NCBI RefSeq assembly: GCF_036287235.1
Contig: NZ_CP142850.1
Location: 336,001-400,000, forward strand
DNA length: 64,000 bases
Direction of reading: 5' to 3'
Source of the DNA: Exiguobacterium sp. 9-2
GTDB lineage: Bacteria > Bacillota > Bacilli > Exiguobacteriales > Exiguobacteriaceae
The translations under genes were made by a program, and so were the position numbers. The notes under the pieces are model-generated. The model was given only the letters and a program-made list of their open reading frames with translations. It searched no databases and had not been told where the DNA came from. Every line of letters starts with the position of its first letter. Position 1 is the first letter of the stretch. Positions 22,963 through 32,363 of the stretch are shown here, one piece after another.

Positions 22963-24053
22963 TTCAATACTCCTTGTTGAAACGGACAACCCGTCACAGG
23001 CGCTGTCTGTGTTGGTTTTGGAAAGAAGTTCGGTCGTTTGATTTCTGGGTCGTAATCTTTATGGAACATATGCGTCGTTGCACCACTCATCGGTGGTACG
23101 AGCCAGGACCATTCCCCGGTGACATCGCGACCGCATGCCGCTTCATTTTTTTCGAAACGAGCGAACTGTTTCGCAGCGGTATGGTGATCGACGATCGTAA
23201 CACCAGCGCGTTCAAAAGATTCGAGTACGGCGACGTTCAGTTCGACGAGCGCTCGGTCTTTCCAGAGTGAACGTTCACGCGATGTGTTCAGACCGAGTTG
23301 CGTCGCGACGAGCGGCAACAGATCGTAACGATCCGTATCGGCGAGGTTACGAGCGCCGATTTCTGTTCCCATATACCAACCGTTGAACGGGGCACACGGA
23401 TAAACAATACCGCCAATCTCAAGCTGCATATCAGCAATCATCGGTACGGCATACCAGCGGACTTCGCGACCATCAAACAGGTCATAGTCAGGATGTGTGA
23501 TGCTGACTTCGAGCACGAGCTCGTCTGGAATCGGATGCAGACTACGTTGTCCATCGAGTTCAATCAAGAGAGGAAGGATGTCAAACGGTGTTTTTGCCCC
23601 TGTCCAGCCAAGTGCTTCACATTGTCGTGTCAGTTGGACAGAAGCCGGATCGCCGATGATTCCTGTTGCAGTCTCATAACCAGCGTAGCGAATCAGTTGG
23701 TGATTATGCAGCCGCACACGTGTCGGATGAAAAATCGTGATCGTCGAGCGAATTCGTCCTTCATTCGTCGCGAACTGGATATGCTCAAATAACGCGTCGC
23801 GGACCGCTTCGACGGTCAACGCATCCCGCGCGTCAAAGACATGAAGTTGCTCCCAAAAGAGGCGTCCCACACATCGGTTACTGTTGCGCCAAGCGAGCTT
23901 AGCACCGAACGCGAGCTCGGAAGCCGTCTGTTCATATGTTCCTGTCATTTGAATCGAACGGATGACTTCTTGCTGACGTCCGGACATTTCGGGGTATTGC
24001 TCTATATAAGAAGTAAAGAAGCGTTCTGCTTCGGATTGAATGAATGGGTCCAC
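22959..24053 (-). CDS. nos: bacterial nitric oxide synthase oxygenase
   Basis: 364 residues, the same size as B. subtilis NOS (oxygenase domain only, no reductase). The haem-thiolate cysteine is Cys61 in AWRNSNRCVGR; the arginine-binding glutamate lies in FNGWYMGTEIGARNL. It converts L-arginine to NO and citrulline using electrons from a flavodoxin or other reductase encoded elsewhere. The GTG at 24053 (AAAGGAT 9 nt upstream) is chosen over the ATG at 24131, because the homologous proteins begin just before the VDPFIQSEAERFF helix. Forms a two-gene operon with the Nudix gene. NO protects Gram-positives from oxidative stress and antibiotics. Confidence 0.94.
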   Translation of the reverse strand: MDPFIQSEAERFFTSYIEQYPEMSGRQQEVIRSIQMTGTYEQTASELAFGAKLAWRNSNRCVGRLFWEQLHVFDARDALTVEAVRDALFEHIQFATNEGRIRSTITIFHPTRVRLHNHQLIRYAGYETATGIIGDPASVQLTRQCEALGWTGAKTPFDILPLLIELDGQRSLHPIPDELVLEVSITHPDYDLFDGREVRWYAVPMIADMQLEIGGIVYPCAPFNGWYMGTEIGARNLADTDRYDLLPLVATQLGLNTSRERSLWKDRALVELNVAVLESFERAGVTIVDHHTAAKQFARFEKNEAACGRDVTGEWSWLVPPMSGATTHMFHKDYDPEIKRPNFFPKPTQTAPVTGCPFQQGVLK

Positions 24054-24178
24054 GAATCGAAATCCTTTCTGAAAAACAAGCACGATACAATCTCTGTTCC
24101 TAGTGTACCCCGCGAAGAAACGAAGCGCCAAACTTGAATGATGTATAAGGTTGTTATAAGTTCAAAAGACTCCCAAAA

Positions 24179-24205
24179 GTTTAAAGAAGTTATGAAATGG
24201 GGGAT
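24179..24205 (+). promoter_or_regulatory. SigB-like promoter before the YihY-family gene
   Basis: GTTTAA (24179-24184), 15-bp spacer, GGGGAT (24200-24205), one base off the SigB -10 GGGTAT. About 35 bases before the ATG. Confidence 0.5.
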
Positions 24206-24240
24206 AGTGTAGAGAATGAGTTGAAAGTGAGGAAATTTGT

Positions 24241-25098
24241 ATGTCTTTAATCAAACCTGTATTTGCCCGTTTTTTTGGTGAAGCCTTTTTTGATAAATCG
24301 GCTCAGCTCGCCTATTATCTGATGTTGTCCTTATTCCCATTCTTATTATTTGTGGTTGGGATCGTCTCGTTCTTACCGTTTACGTCGGAAAACGTGCTGG
24401 ATTTGATTCGACCATTTGCTCCAGCAGAAACGTACGACTTGATTCAGCGGAACGTCGTCGGAATCTTTGATCAAGGCGGCTTTAAGCTTGCCTCGATCAG
24501 TTTCATCGCCGCTTTTTGGCTTGCTTCGATGTCGGTCCAGTCACTTGTCCGCTCGCTAAATGATGCGCTCGAAGTGACACGGAAAGCACCGTTTTGGCGC
24601 GGGCTGTTGCAAGACTTCGCCTTTACAATCGGGATGATGATCATCTTACCGATTTCATTGATTGTTCCGATTTCAGAGAAACTAACACGACGTTTCATCA
24701 ATCATTTTTCAATCGTTGCTGATTTCGTAACGAACTACTCATGGATTTGGTTCTTATTCCGCTGGGGACTCGGGACATTGTTCTTACTTGTCTTTTTCAT
24801 TTTATTATATCGGATCTTACCGAGTGTCCATTTGACGGTTCGTCAGGTACTTCCCGGGGCAATTTTCGCGACGATTGCTTGGCAAGTCGTTTCGGAATTC
24901 TTCTCTTACTACGCTGAATTTGGGAGTTACGACCGTCTTTACGGTCAGCTTGCCGGAATCATCGTCTTGATGACATGGTTCTATTTATCGGCTGTTGTTT
25001 TGATGTTAGGGGGACTGATGAATGCGGAACGCATGCGTCAGAAAAAAGAAGCAAAAATCATGAAGCCGCAAAAAATCAAAGAAGAAAGCGTGCGTTAA
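24241..25098 (+). CDS. YihY/BrkB-family inner membrane protein
   Basis: 285 residues with about six membrane helices. Family marks: SAQLAYYLMLSLFPFLLFVVG near the N-terminus (the conserved AxxxYxxxSLFP), and GSYDRLYGQLAGIIVLMTWFYLSAVVLMLGGLMNAE close to the end. Once labelled ribonuclease BN in error; the real function is unsettled (possibly lipid or virulence-factor transport). ATG at 24241 with GTGAGGAAA upstream. The SigB-like promoter suggests stress induction. Monocistronic with a strong terminator. Confidence 0.88.
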   Translation: MSLIKPVFARFFGEAFFDKSAQLAYYLMLSLFPFLLFVVGIVSFLPFTSENVLDLIRPFAPAETYDLIQRNVVGIFDQGGFKLASISFIAAFWLASMSVQSLVRSLNDALEVTRKAPFWRGLLQDFAFTIGMMIILPISLIVPISEKLTRRFINHFSIVADFVTNYSWIWFLFRWGLGTLFLLVFFILLYRILPSVHLTVRQVLPGAIFATIAWQVVSEFFSYYAEFGSYDRLYGQLAGIIVLMTWFYLSAVVLMLGGLMNAERMRQKKEAKIMKPQKIKEESVR

Positions 25099-25113
25099 TC
25101 ATTTTGAACACAC

Positions 25114-25145
25114 AAAAGCAGCTGACGATGTGTCAGCTGCTTTTT
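25114..25145 (+). terminator. terminator of the YihY-family gene
   Basis: AAAAGCAGCTGAC and GTCAGCTGCTTTTT pair around GATGT. Confidence 0.93.
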
Positions 25146-25189
25146 ATTAAAAACATATATATTAGTAGGATCATAGAAGAGATAAATGA

Positions 25190-25210
25190 ATGTGCTTCAT
25201 TTAAGCACAT
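25190..25210. repeat. small hairpin in the msrAB leader
   Basis: ATGTGCTT-CATTT-AAGCACAT, 8-bp perfect stem, in the 160-base region before msrAB. No function evident; may be a binding site for a dimeric regulator. Confidence 0.4.
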
Positions 25211-25304
25211 GCTACGACAAGCCAGCAACAGCGCGGTACAGTTAAATAAAATAACATCCAATAAACGTCACGTAACGTAAGCTAAATAAAGGAGGCGAAG
25301 GGAG

Positions 25305-26405
25305 ATGAAGAAACGAATGTGGACAGTTTTATCCGTCATTGGTCTCATCGTCGTCATGGTCGGGGGATACTTCGTGTTCCAGCAACAGCAGGCAAAATCA
25401 AGTGGTAGTAAGAAATTGAGTTATCAACCGGAAGAGACGGCAATCTTAGCTGGAGGATGCTTCTGGTGTATGGAGCCACCGTTTGAGGAGTTAAAAGGAG
25501 TTAAATCGGTCATTTCCGGTTACACGGGCGGTGATGTCGAAAATCCGACATACAATCAAGTATCGGCGGAGACGACAGGGCATCGGGAAGCGGTGTTAAT
25601 CACGTTTGACCCAAACGTCATCTCATATAAACAATTACTCGATGTCTACTGGCGTCAGATTGACCCGACAGATGCAAACGGTCAGTTCGTCGACCAAGGG
25701 GAATCGTACACGACAGCGATTTTCTACACGAATGAAACACAAAAAGAAATTGCAACGCAATCGAAACAGGATTTAGAGAAACAAAAGGTTTTTGATGAAA
25801 AAATCGTCACACCATTGATTGCAGCAGGTCCTTTTTACGAAGCGGAGGCATACCATCAGGATTATTATTTAACGAATGAGAAAAAATATAAGTTTTATCG
25901 GGCAGCTTCTGGACGCGATGACTTTATCAATCGCTACTGGAACGATCAACCAAAACTTAACCTTCCAACGTATCCAAAATTATCAGACGCGGAAATTAAA
26001 AAGAAACTAACCGCAATCCAGTACGAGGTGACACAAGAAGATGGGACAGAGCCGGCATTTGATAATCCGTATCATGACTTAAAGGCAGACGGGATCTACG
26101 TCGATCTCATTTCTGGTGAACCACTGTTTTCATCAAACGATAAATATGACTCGAAGACAGGATGGCCAAGCTTTACGAAACCACTTGAGCCGGGGAATAT
26201 CATTGAGAAAAGTGATTTCTCAATCGGCATGAAACGGATGGAAGTCCGGAGTCGACATGGGAATGCACACCTCGGACACGTCTTCTCGGATGGTCCGAAA
26301 CCGACCGGACTTCGGTATTGTATGAACTCGGCTGCTTTACGTTTCATTCCGAAAGAGGAATTGAAACAAGAAGGATACAGCGAATATGTAGCAGATTTTA
26401 AATAA
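25305..26405 (+). CDS. msrAB: membrane-anchored fused methionine sulfoxide reductase MsrA-MsrB
   Basis: 366 residues. One N-terminal membrane segment (about 7-26) anchors the enzyme facing outward. The MsrA domain (about 45-210) has its nucleophile in GGCFWC; the MsrB domain (about 230-360) has GWPSF and the active cysteine in [12 protein letters not shown]. The usual zinc CxxC pairs of MsrB are absent. MsrA repairs the S and MsrB the R form of methionine sulfoxide, so the fusion handles both on exported proteins. No electron-donor (CcdA-like) gene is adjacent. ATG at 25305 with AAAGGAGG. Confidence 0.93.
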   Translation: MKKRMWTVLSVIGLIVVMVGGYFVFQQQQAKSSGSKKLSYQPEETAILAGGCFWCMEPPFEELKGVKSVISGYTGGDVENPTYNQVSAETTGHREAVLITFDPNVISYKQLLDVYWRQIDPTDANGQFVDQGESYTTAIFYTNETQKEIATQSKQDLEKQKVFDEKIVTPLIAAGPFYEAEAYHQDYYLTNEKKYKFYRAASGRDDFINRYWNDQPKLNLPTYPKLSDAEIKKKLTAIQYEVTQEDGTEPAFDNPYHDLKADGIYVDLISGEPLFSSNDKYDSKTGWPSFTKPLEPGNIIEKSDFSIGMKRMEVRSRHGNAHLGHVFSDGPKPTGLRYCMNSAALRFIPKEELKQEGYSEYVADFK

Positions 26406-26410
26406 TCATT

Positions 26411-26446
26411 AAAGGCATTCAATGCGTGTGAGCATTGAGTGCCTTT
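26411..26446 (+). terminator. terminator of msrAB
   Basis: A 15-bp stem with one G-U (26411-26425 with 26432-26446) and a CCTTTC tail. Confidence 0.8.
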
Positions 26447-26467
26447 CCTTTCAAAATTGTAAGATAC

Positions 26468-26511
26468 ATCCATAAAATAAATATCCATTTTATCCATATC
26501 CTGTTTATAAT
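26468..26511 (+). promoter_or_regulatory. promoter region of the subtilase gene with ATCCAT repeats
   Basis: Perfect -10 TATAAT at 26506-26511, with no good -35. Instead, three direct ATCCAT copies (26468, 26483, 26492) cover the -35 area. This layout suggests an activator or repressor binding in tandem. Confidence 0.5.
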
Positions 26512-26548
26512 CAAGGTAAAGTACGTCCATTTTGAAGGAGGAACATCT

Positions 26549-29449
26549 GTGAAGAAACTGATGATTTGGGTCATGCTGAGCTGTCTGATTTTGACGCTTG
26601 GAGTAGGACCTACGACAGCAAAGGCGGAGACTACCCTTGCTAAAGCAACGCTTTTGAAAGCAGGTCAAGAGACGACGCTTGAAACAGGAACGGAAGAAAA
26701 AAATACATATTGGTACCGCGTCAATCATGAAGCGGGTGTAGAAAAAACTGCCTCTCACTTCGAGTTATCAATCGATACGGATCAACCTGTTCAAGTAACA
26801 GCTTATCCGAGCGAAGCGATGGCTGCAGAAGACGATACGTTTGATCGTTACCGGACAGAAGCAGAGCCAAATGAAAAAACACCGACAAAACTAGCTGTTT
26901 CATACGCATGGGATGGACCGTATTATGTCAAAGTAGAATATTACCCGAACATCGAAGAAGGGAAGACGACAAAAGCAGCGCACGCTAAACTAACGTATAA
27001 CAACGTCAAATTGCCGGTTGAGTATGAACCGATCAATGATATCAGCTGTATGGCAGAAGAAGCGCTCAAACAAACAAAAGAAGAAAAACCGATGCTTGCG
27101 CTCATGCACTCGATTCAAAAACAAGTATTGAGCCAATCGGATGCTGGACGCGCTTTGACATCGCTTTACTACAAAGCATCGCCTTATGTCGTCAAAACAC
27201 TTTTATTTAACAAAGATAAGCGTCAACAAGCATACGAAGATTTAAAAACATTGAAACCAGCGATGGAAGCACTCGTGCGTGGAACTTCATACACGTTGAC
27301 GAAAGCTGATCAACAAGCTGTCGATCGTCTTTACAAATTATCACGTGAAGCGTCACCTACTGTGATTGCTGAAGAGATTGATGGATATGCAAATAAAATG
27401 GATATCTCGAAATTAAGTGGTAGTTCGTTAAGCGAAACATTCCAGTCAATGGGTATGAGTATCCAATCAAAAGAAACAACACGTTACATCGTCAAATTAA
27501 AACCAGGTAAGATGAACCGTTCGATGAAGATTGCGGGTGTTCAAGCAAATGATGTAGAACGTTTATCCCTTGGCAATGCAGGAGACTTCGTCATCGTGAC
27601 GGAAGATCCAACTGTTAAAGGTCAATCAGCGGCAGCATTAAAACAATCACTCAATCGTTCGTCAGCCGTTGAGTACGTTGAGAAAGTTCAGACGTACCGT
27701 GCGACAAGTGATATCAACTTCGACTACCAGTGGGCCGTCAATAAAAAGACTGCTTTTGAGCAATTTGATAACGTTGGGATCGGCTTTGAAGCATTCCAAC
27801 AACGTTTTGGAACAAAAAAATTAGCTCCTGTTAAGATTGCAGTCATCGATACAGGTGTTGATTATCGTTTGAAGGACTTACAAGGCAAAGTTGATATCGC
27901 AAATGAAAAGAACTACGTTTCCGTCAACGGTGACGGGAATGCAATTGATGACAACGGTCACGGGACACACGTGGCAGGCGTCATCGCAGCAACGATGAAC
28001 AACGATTATGGTATCCAGGGAATCCATCAATCGGCACAAATCCTGCCGGTTAAAGTCTTGAATGCGAACGGTGAAGGGGAAACAGACGCCATCGCACTCG
28101 GGATTAAATATGCAGTTGATCATGATGCAAAAGTCATCAATATGAGTCTTGGTGGCGGTGAGAGCCGGACGATGGCTTATATGATGAAATATGCAGCAGA
28201 TCATGGTGTTACGGTCGTAGCTGCTTCAGGAAATGACTACGACATGATGGTCGGTTACCCAGCGAACTCGGAATACGCGATTTCTGTCGGAGCGACGAAC
28301 CCTCTCGGAATGGTCGCGGATTATTCAAACTATGGTGTTGGACTTGATGTCGTAGCGCCAGGATCAAAAGTGGCTAGTTTGATTCCAGACGGTAACACGG
28401 TGTACATGGATGGAACAAGTATGGCTTCGCCACATGTTGCCGCAGTAGCGGGTATCTTGAAATCACTAAATTCGAAACTGACACCAGCGCAAATCGAACA
28501 AATCTTGCGTAAGAGTGCAGAACCGCTTGCGTTTGAAAATCCGAATGACTGGTATGAATTTGAAGATGAGGACGAAGATGGTGAGAAAATCGAGCCTGAG
28601 TTCCCAGCTTATGTCAGTCCAGTCGCTGGCTACGGGAAAGTTAGTATTCCACGTGCGATCTCCCAGTTGAACTTGAACGGGAACGTCAATGATGTCTACG
28701 ATAACCAACTAGTTGTTTCTGGAACAGTCAAGACAGGGACGAAAGTTGAAGTGTGGGCAGCTGTCGTAACAAAAGATAAGAATGGCAAAGAAACAACAAC
28801 GAATAAAAAGTTAGCTGCAACAACAGCACAAGCAGGAAAATACAGCGTCAAGATTCCGCGTCAAAACCAAAAAACAGTTCTGACGGTTCGCTATGCGAAT
28901 GGATTAGACGTCACATCGGAACGGACAGAAGTCCTTCCTGGAAAAGCACCAAAAGCACCAAAAGTGAAACCGGTTCTTGCCGGTGCGACAAAAATGACAG
29001 GTACAGCTCTTGCGGGCGGTACGATTACAGTCAAAGATGCGAAACGAAAGAAAATTGCAACAGCGAAAGTCGATGCAAAAGGTAAGTTCAGCGCGAAATT
29101 GCCAAAGCAAGTTGGTGGTTCAAGCTTGATCGTTACGGTGACGGATATTGCAAAACGAACAAGTAAACCGACGATCGTAAAAGTCTTACCAGCGCCAACT
29201 GCACCAAAAGTGAAATCAGTCTATGCCGGTCAAACGAAAGTAACCGGAACAGCTGAAAAGAAACTGAGCGTCTACGTAAAAGATGCGAAGAAAAAAGTCA
29301 TCGGAAAAGGAACGGTTTCTTCTAAAGGAAACTATTCCGTCAAAATTCCAAAGCAAAAAGCAAAAGCGAAACTGTCGGTTTACGTTAAGAATACACGCGG
29401 ACAAGTGAGTCCTGTAACGTCTGTGACAGTGAAAAAAGCGAAAAAATAA
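26549..29449 (+). CDS. secreted S8 subtilisin-like serine protease with C-terminal repeats
   Basis: 966 residues. Signal peptide about 1-26 (TTAKAE cleavage). An N-terminal beta domain (about 30-150) resembles PPC-type domains, then a helical/propeptide region, then the S8 catalytic domain with Asp434 (VIDTGVD), His471 (GHGTHVAG) and Ser624 (GTSMASPHVA). An acidic insert of Glu/Asp (EFEDEDEDGEKIEPE) follows. The tail holds three related beta domains of about 85 residues (bacterial Ig-like, Lys-rich: KVKPVLAGATKMTGTA and KVKSVYAGQTKVTGTA). No sortase motif, so probably bound to the wall by charge. GTG start at 26549 with GAAGGAGG. Confidence 0.92.
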   Translation: MKKLMIWVMLSCLILTLGVGPTTAKAETTLAKATLLKAGQETTLETGTEEKNTYWYRVNHEAGVEKTASHFELSIDTDQPVQVTAYPSEAMAAEDDTFDRYRTEAEPNEKTPTKLAVSYAWDGPYYVKVEYYPNIEEGKTTKAAHAKLTYNNVKLPVEYEPINDISCMAEEALKQTKEEKPMLALMHSIQKQVLSQSDAGRALTSLYYKASPYVVKTLLFNKDKRQQAYEDLKTLKPAMEALVRGTSYTLTKADQQAVDRLYKLSREASPTVIAEEIDGYANKMDISKLSGSSLSETFQSMGMSIQSKETTRYIVKLKPGKMNRSMKIAGVQANDVERLSLGNAGDFVIVTEDPTVKGQSAAALKQSLNRSSAVEYVEKVQTYRATSDINFDYQWAVNKKTAFEQFDNVGIGFEAFQQRFGTKKLAPVKIAVIDTGVDYRLKDLQGKVDIANEKNYVSVNGDGNAIDDNGHGTHVAGVIAATMNNDYGIQGIHQSAQILPVKVLNANGEGETDAIALGIKYAVDHDAKVINMSLGGGESRTMAYMMKYAADHGVTVVAASGNDYDMMVGYPANSEYAISVGATNPLGMVADYSNYGVGLDVVAPGSKVASLIPDGNTVYMDGTSMASPHVAAVAGILKSLNSKLTPAQIEQILRKSAEPLAFENPNDWYEFEDEDEDGEKIEPEFPAYVSPVAGYGKVSIPRAISQLNLNGNVNDVYDNQLVVSGTVKTGTKVEVWAAVVTKDKNGKETTTNKKLAATTAQAGKYSVKIPRQNQKTVLTVRYANGLDVTSERTEVLPGKAPKAPKVKPVLAGATKMTGTALAGGTITVKDAKRKKIATAKVDAKGKFSAKLPKQVGGSSLIVTVTDIAKRTSKPTIVKVLPAPTAPKVKSVYAGQTKVTGTAEKKLSVYVKDAKKKVIGKGTVSSKGNYSVKIPKQKAKAKLSVYVKNTRGQVSPVTSVTVKKAKK

Positions 29450-29456
29450 GAGTATG

Positions 29457-29500
29457 AAAAGACCTTTTTTCGGGTACATTCCGAGAAAAGGTCTTTTTTT
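29457..29500 (+). terminator. terminator of the subtilase gene
   Basis: AAAAGACC and GGTCTTTTTTT pair around an inner stem with small bulges, ending in seven T. Confidence 0.88.
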
Positions 29501-29594
29501 GTACATCTTAGCTGTTGCTTCGAAAGCGTTTCTATTATATTAAAAGAAACAAATGAAAAAGCATCATTCAATGAATGATGAGGAGGATACATTC

Positions 29595-32165
29595 ATGATG
29601 AATTGGATTCGGCGACGAATCGGTCGGCAGTTGCTGACGGTTTTTTATGCGGTACTGATCGTAGTATCGATTACTTCGTTCTTTGTCTATGACTACATGG
29701 AAGGGCGAATTGAAACGTCTAAACAAAATTTAGAAACGATCAGTGAACAAAATCGCCGAGCCAACGATTTATGGGACAATTGGCAAACGGTTCAGTTCGG
29801 TTTACGAGGGTTTGTCATCTTTGGAGACCAGGATCGGTTTGACGAGGTTCAAGCACTTCGAACAGATATTAAAAGTGAGACCGATTGGTTCATGCGAAAC
29901 GCAAAAACGGATGAAGAAGAAGAATTCGCGGCACAAATGACGAATTTATATGAACTGTACTATGACGCCTTATTTCCGCTGACCCAGTCTTACGTCAATG
30001 AAAAAAAGGCGAATCGAATCAACGAGGATTTTTTACAAGGGGACAGTCTATTTTCCTTACCAATCGCGAAACGTCTCGTAGAACAAGGACGATTAAAGCC
30101 AACCGCAGACGGTTCAATCGATATTACACCAGATATTGAAAAAGCATCTGCAGCGCTTGACGAATACCGGACGAATTTAAGTCAACAGCAAGAAACCGCT
30201 GTCGGGGAATTGCGGAGTGAAGTTGCAAAATCACAATGGATTTGGATCTCAAGTATCGTTGTGCTCGTCGCATTCATTCTCTTATTCGTTCACCCGTTCC
30301 TTCGCCGGATGACGCGGCAGTTGTTACGATTAGTAGACGATAATCAAAAACTTGCTCGCAAGGAACCGATTGAAATCGATAAGACGACAGAAAAACGTCC
30401 AGACGAAATCGGATTATTACGTGCTTCCTTTAATCGGATGGTCGTGACGACGAATGCTCATACGGATGCGATGCAAGGTAAAAATGAAGAATTGCAAGCG
30501 CAAAGTGAGGAATTGCTCGCGCAACAAGAAGAGTTACAGGCGCAACAAGAGGAACTCGAAGAAGCGTATCAAACGACGAAAAAGAATGAGGAAAAGTTGC
30601 GATTACGTAGTGAACTAACAGAGGCACTTGCCGTTCGCGAAACTGTCGAATCGTATCCAGCAATCGTTCAAAAGATGATCGATATCACTTCTTCAGAGTA
30701 CGGTGCTCTATTGCTTTATGAAGAAGGGCAGTTTATGGGTGCAACCACAAACGGCATGACGATGGACTATTTAAAAGATCTCCTGAAAGATGAGATGTCC
30801 GTCATCAATCGATCTGTTCGCAAGATGGAATTCGTTCAATCGGAGAAGCGCGTTACACGTGAAAAAGAGCATCCGTATTCCTTTAGTACGCATGAGGTGA
30901 CGATTCCGGTTCAAGATCCAGAAACGCATGAATTGATTGCTGCCATCTATCTCGTTCGCTACAAATCTGCTTATAAAGGACAACAGCTGACGGATATTCG
31001 CGAGTTTGCGCAACAAATGACGCTTTCACTTCTACGGACGCGTTCTTATGAAGGGATGCGTCAGGAAAAAGAAAAGACAGAGCAAGTGTTGGACTCAATT
31101 CGAGAAGCGATCATTTATCTCGAGGATGGAAATGGGGAGTTATACGTCAACCGTCCATTGTTTGACTTGATTCCAGAACTTCAAACGGAATTCACAGTAG
31201 ATCGGACGTTACCTTCGAGTGAGTACGTCATTGATGTGATGCGTCAGTTGGTGGATGATGTTGAAGCCTTTAATACGTATCTGGATTTAATTCGTTCCGG
31301 TAAGATTTCACCGGACAAAGTCCGATTTGATGTTCGAAACAATACGGCGCATCTAGAAGTCTACGCGGAACGCATTGATGTCGTCGGGGGATGGAAGGGA
31401 ATCATTCTCGTCTTACGGGATATTACCCGGGAAACAGAAGCCGATCGTCTAAAAACAGAACTTGTCTCGACTGTGTCACATGAATTGCGAACGCCGCTCT
31501 CATCGATTTACGGTTTTACAGAGTTGATGCTAAATCGAAAGATCGATGACTCAAAACAGCAGAAGTATCTAGCGACGATCCATAATGAGACAGAACGATT
31601 ATCGAACCTCGTCACGGACTTCTTAGACGTTCAACGGATGCAGTCGGGTGGACAGTTGTACCAAATGGCACATCTTGATTTGCTCAGCCTAACTGAACAA
31701 GTGATGTCCCTGTATGACGCTTCAAGTGAACGACACGATCTTCATTTGCAATTGCTCAGTCCGGACCGTCCGTTCATCTTAGGAGATGAGGACCGAATCA
31801 AACAGCTGATGAGCAACTTGATCAACAATGCAATCAAGTATTCTCCGGATGGCGGACGTGTGGATGTCTGGATCGATACGAAAGACGATCAAGCCATCAT
31901 TGAAGTGAAGGATGAAGGAATTGGGATTCCACGCCACGCATTTACTCATTTATTTGATAAATTCTATCGTGTCGATAATTCCGATACACGTCGAATCGGT
32001 GGAACGGGACTCGGCTTATCAATTTGTAAGGAAATCGTCAAAGAACATGAAGGCGTCATCCACGTCGAATCTGAAGTCGGAAAAGGCAGTCGCTTCATCA
32101 TCGTCTTACCGCTCAGTTTAAGTGAATCGATCGATTCGACAGAAGAGAATCGACGTTCTAGTTAA
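29595..32165 (+). CDS. orphan sensor histidine kinase (CHASE3-HAMP-coil-GAF-HisKA-HATPase)
   Basis: 856 residues. TM1 at about 12-33, an extracellular CHASE3-like helical domain (LRGFVIFGDQDRFDE), TM2 at about 212-232, HAMP, then a coiled coil of near-exact repeats around residues 295-325 (EELQAQSEELLAQQEELQAQ), a GAF domain, a short PAS-like part, HisKA with His629 (STVSHELRTPLSS) and a HATPase domain (IGIP, GTGLGLSICKEIV). No response regulator gene is near, so the partner is elsewhere. ATG at 29595 with AGGAGG 8 nt upstream. Signal unknown. Confidence 0.92.
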   Translation: MMNWIRRRIGRQLLTVFYAVLIVVSITSFFVYDYMEGRIETSKQNLETISEQNRRANDLWDNWQTVQFGLRGFVIFGDQDRFDEVQALRTDIKSETDWFMRNAKTDEEEEFAAQMTNLYELYYDALFPLTQSYVNEKKANRINEDFLQGDSLFSLPIAKRLVEQGRLKPTADGSIDITPDIEKASAALDEYRTNLSQQQETAVGELRSEVAKSQWIWISSIVVLVAFILLFVHPFLRRMTRQLLRLVDDNQKLARKEPIEIDKTTEKRPDEIGLLRASFNRMVVTTNAHTDAMQGKNEELQAQSEELLAQQEELQAQQEELEEAYQTTKKNEEKLRLRSELTEALAVRETVESYPAIVQKMIDITSSEYGALLLYEEGQFMGATTNGMTMDYLKDLLKDEMSVINRSVRKMEFVQSEKRVTREKEHPYSFSTHEVTIPVQDPETHELIAAIYLVRYKSAYKGQQLTDIREFAQQMTLSLLRTRSYEGMRQEKEKTEQVLDSIREAIIYLEDGNGELYVNRPLFDLIPELQTEFTVDRTLPSSEYVIDVMRQLVDDVEAFNTYLDLIRSGKISPDKVRFDVRNNTAHLEVYAERIDVVGGWKGIILVLRDITRETEADRLKTELVSTVSHELRTPLSSIYGFTELMLNRKIDDSKQQKYLATIHNETERLSNLVTDFLDVQRMQSGGQLYQMAHLDLLSLTEQVMSLYDASSERHDLHLQLLSPDRPFILGDEDRIKQLMSNLINNAIKYSPDGGRVDVWIDTKDDQAIIEVKDEGIGIPRHAFTHLFDKFYRVDNSDTRRIGGTGLGLSICKEIVKEHEGVIHVESEVGKGSRFIIVLPLSLSESIDSTEENRRSS

Positions 32166-32188
32166 AGAAAACATGATGTATTTCTGTT

Positions 32189-32227
32189 AAACCGTGTTCA
32201 AACCGCTTAGGTGTGAACACGGTTTTT
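32189..32227 (+). terminator. terminator of the histidine kinase gene
   Basis: AAACCGTGTTCA pairs with TGAACACGGTTT, with TTTT after. Confidence 0.9.
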
Positions 32228-32363
32228 GCTTACGTTTAAAAAGAGTAATCTTGTCAAAAATATTTTTAATAAAATAAAAAAAGAGTGAATAAACAGTAAT
32301 CGTGAACCGATATACCTATAGGACAAACGAACTATGGTTAAAAAAGGAAAGGGGGGATTCGTT

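Noticed and set aside
23298-23792. A 164-codon plus-strand frame opposite the nitric oxide synthase gene.
   Set aside because: Antisense shadow of a well-supported gene; no ribosome binding site and an unnatural residue mix.
26435-26548. 38-residue extension of the subtilase upstream of the GTG at 26549.
   Set aside because: It covers the promoter and the ATCCAT repeats and would bury the signal peptide.
29517-29533. TTCGAAAGCGTTTCTA, resembling half of the LacI operator and a cre box.
   Set aside because: Only the left half matches; several positions of either consensus fail.
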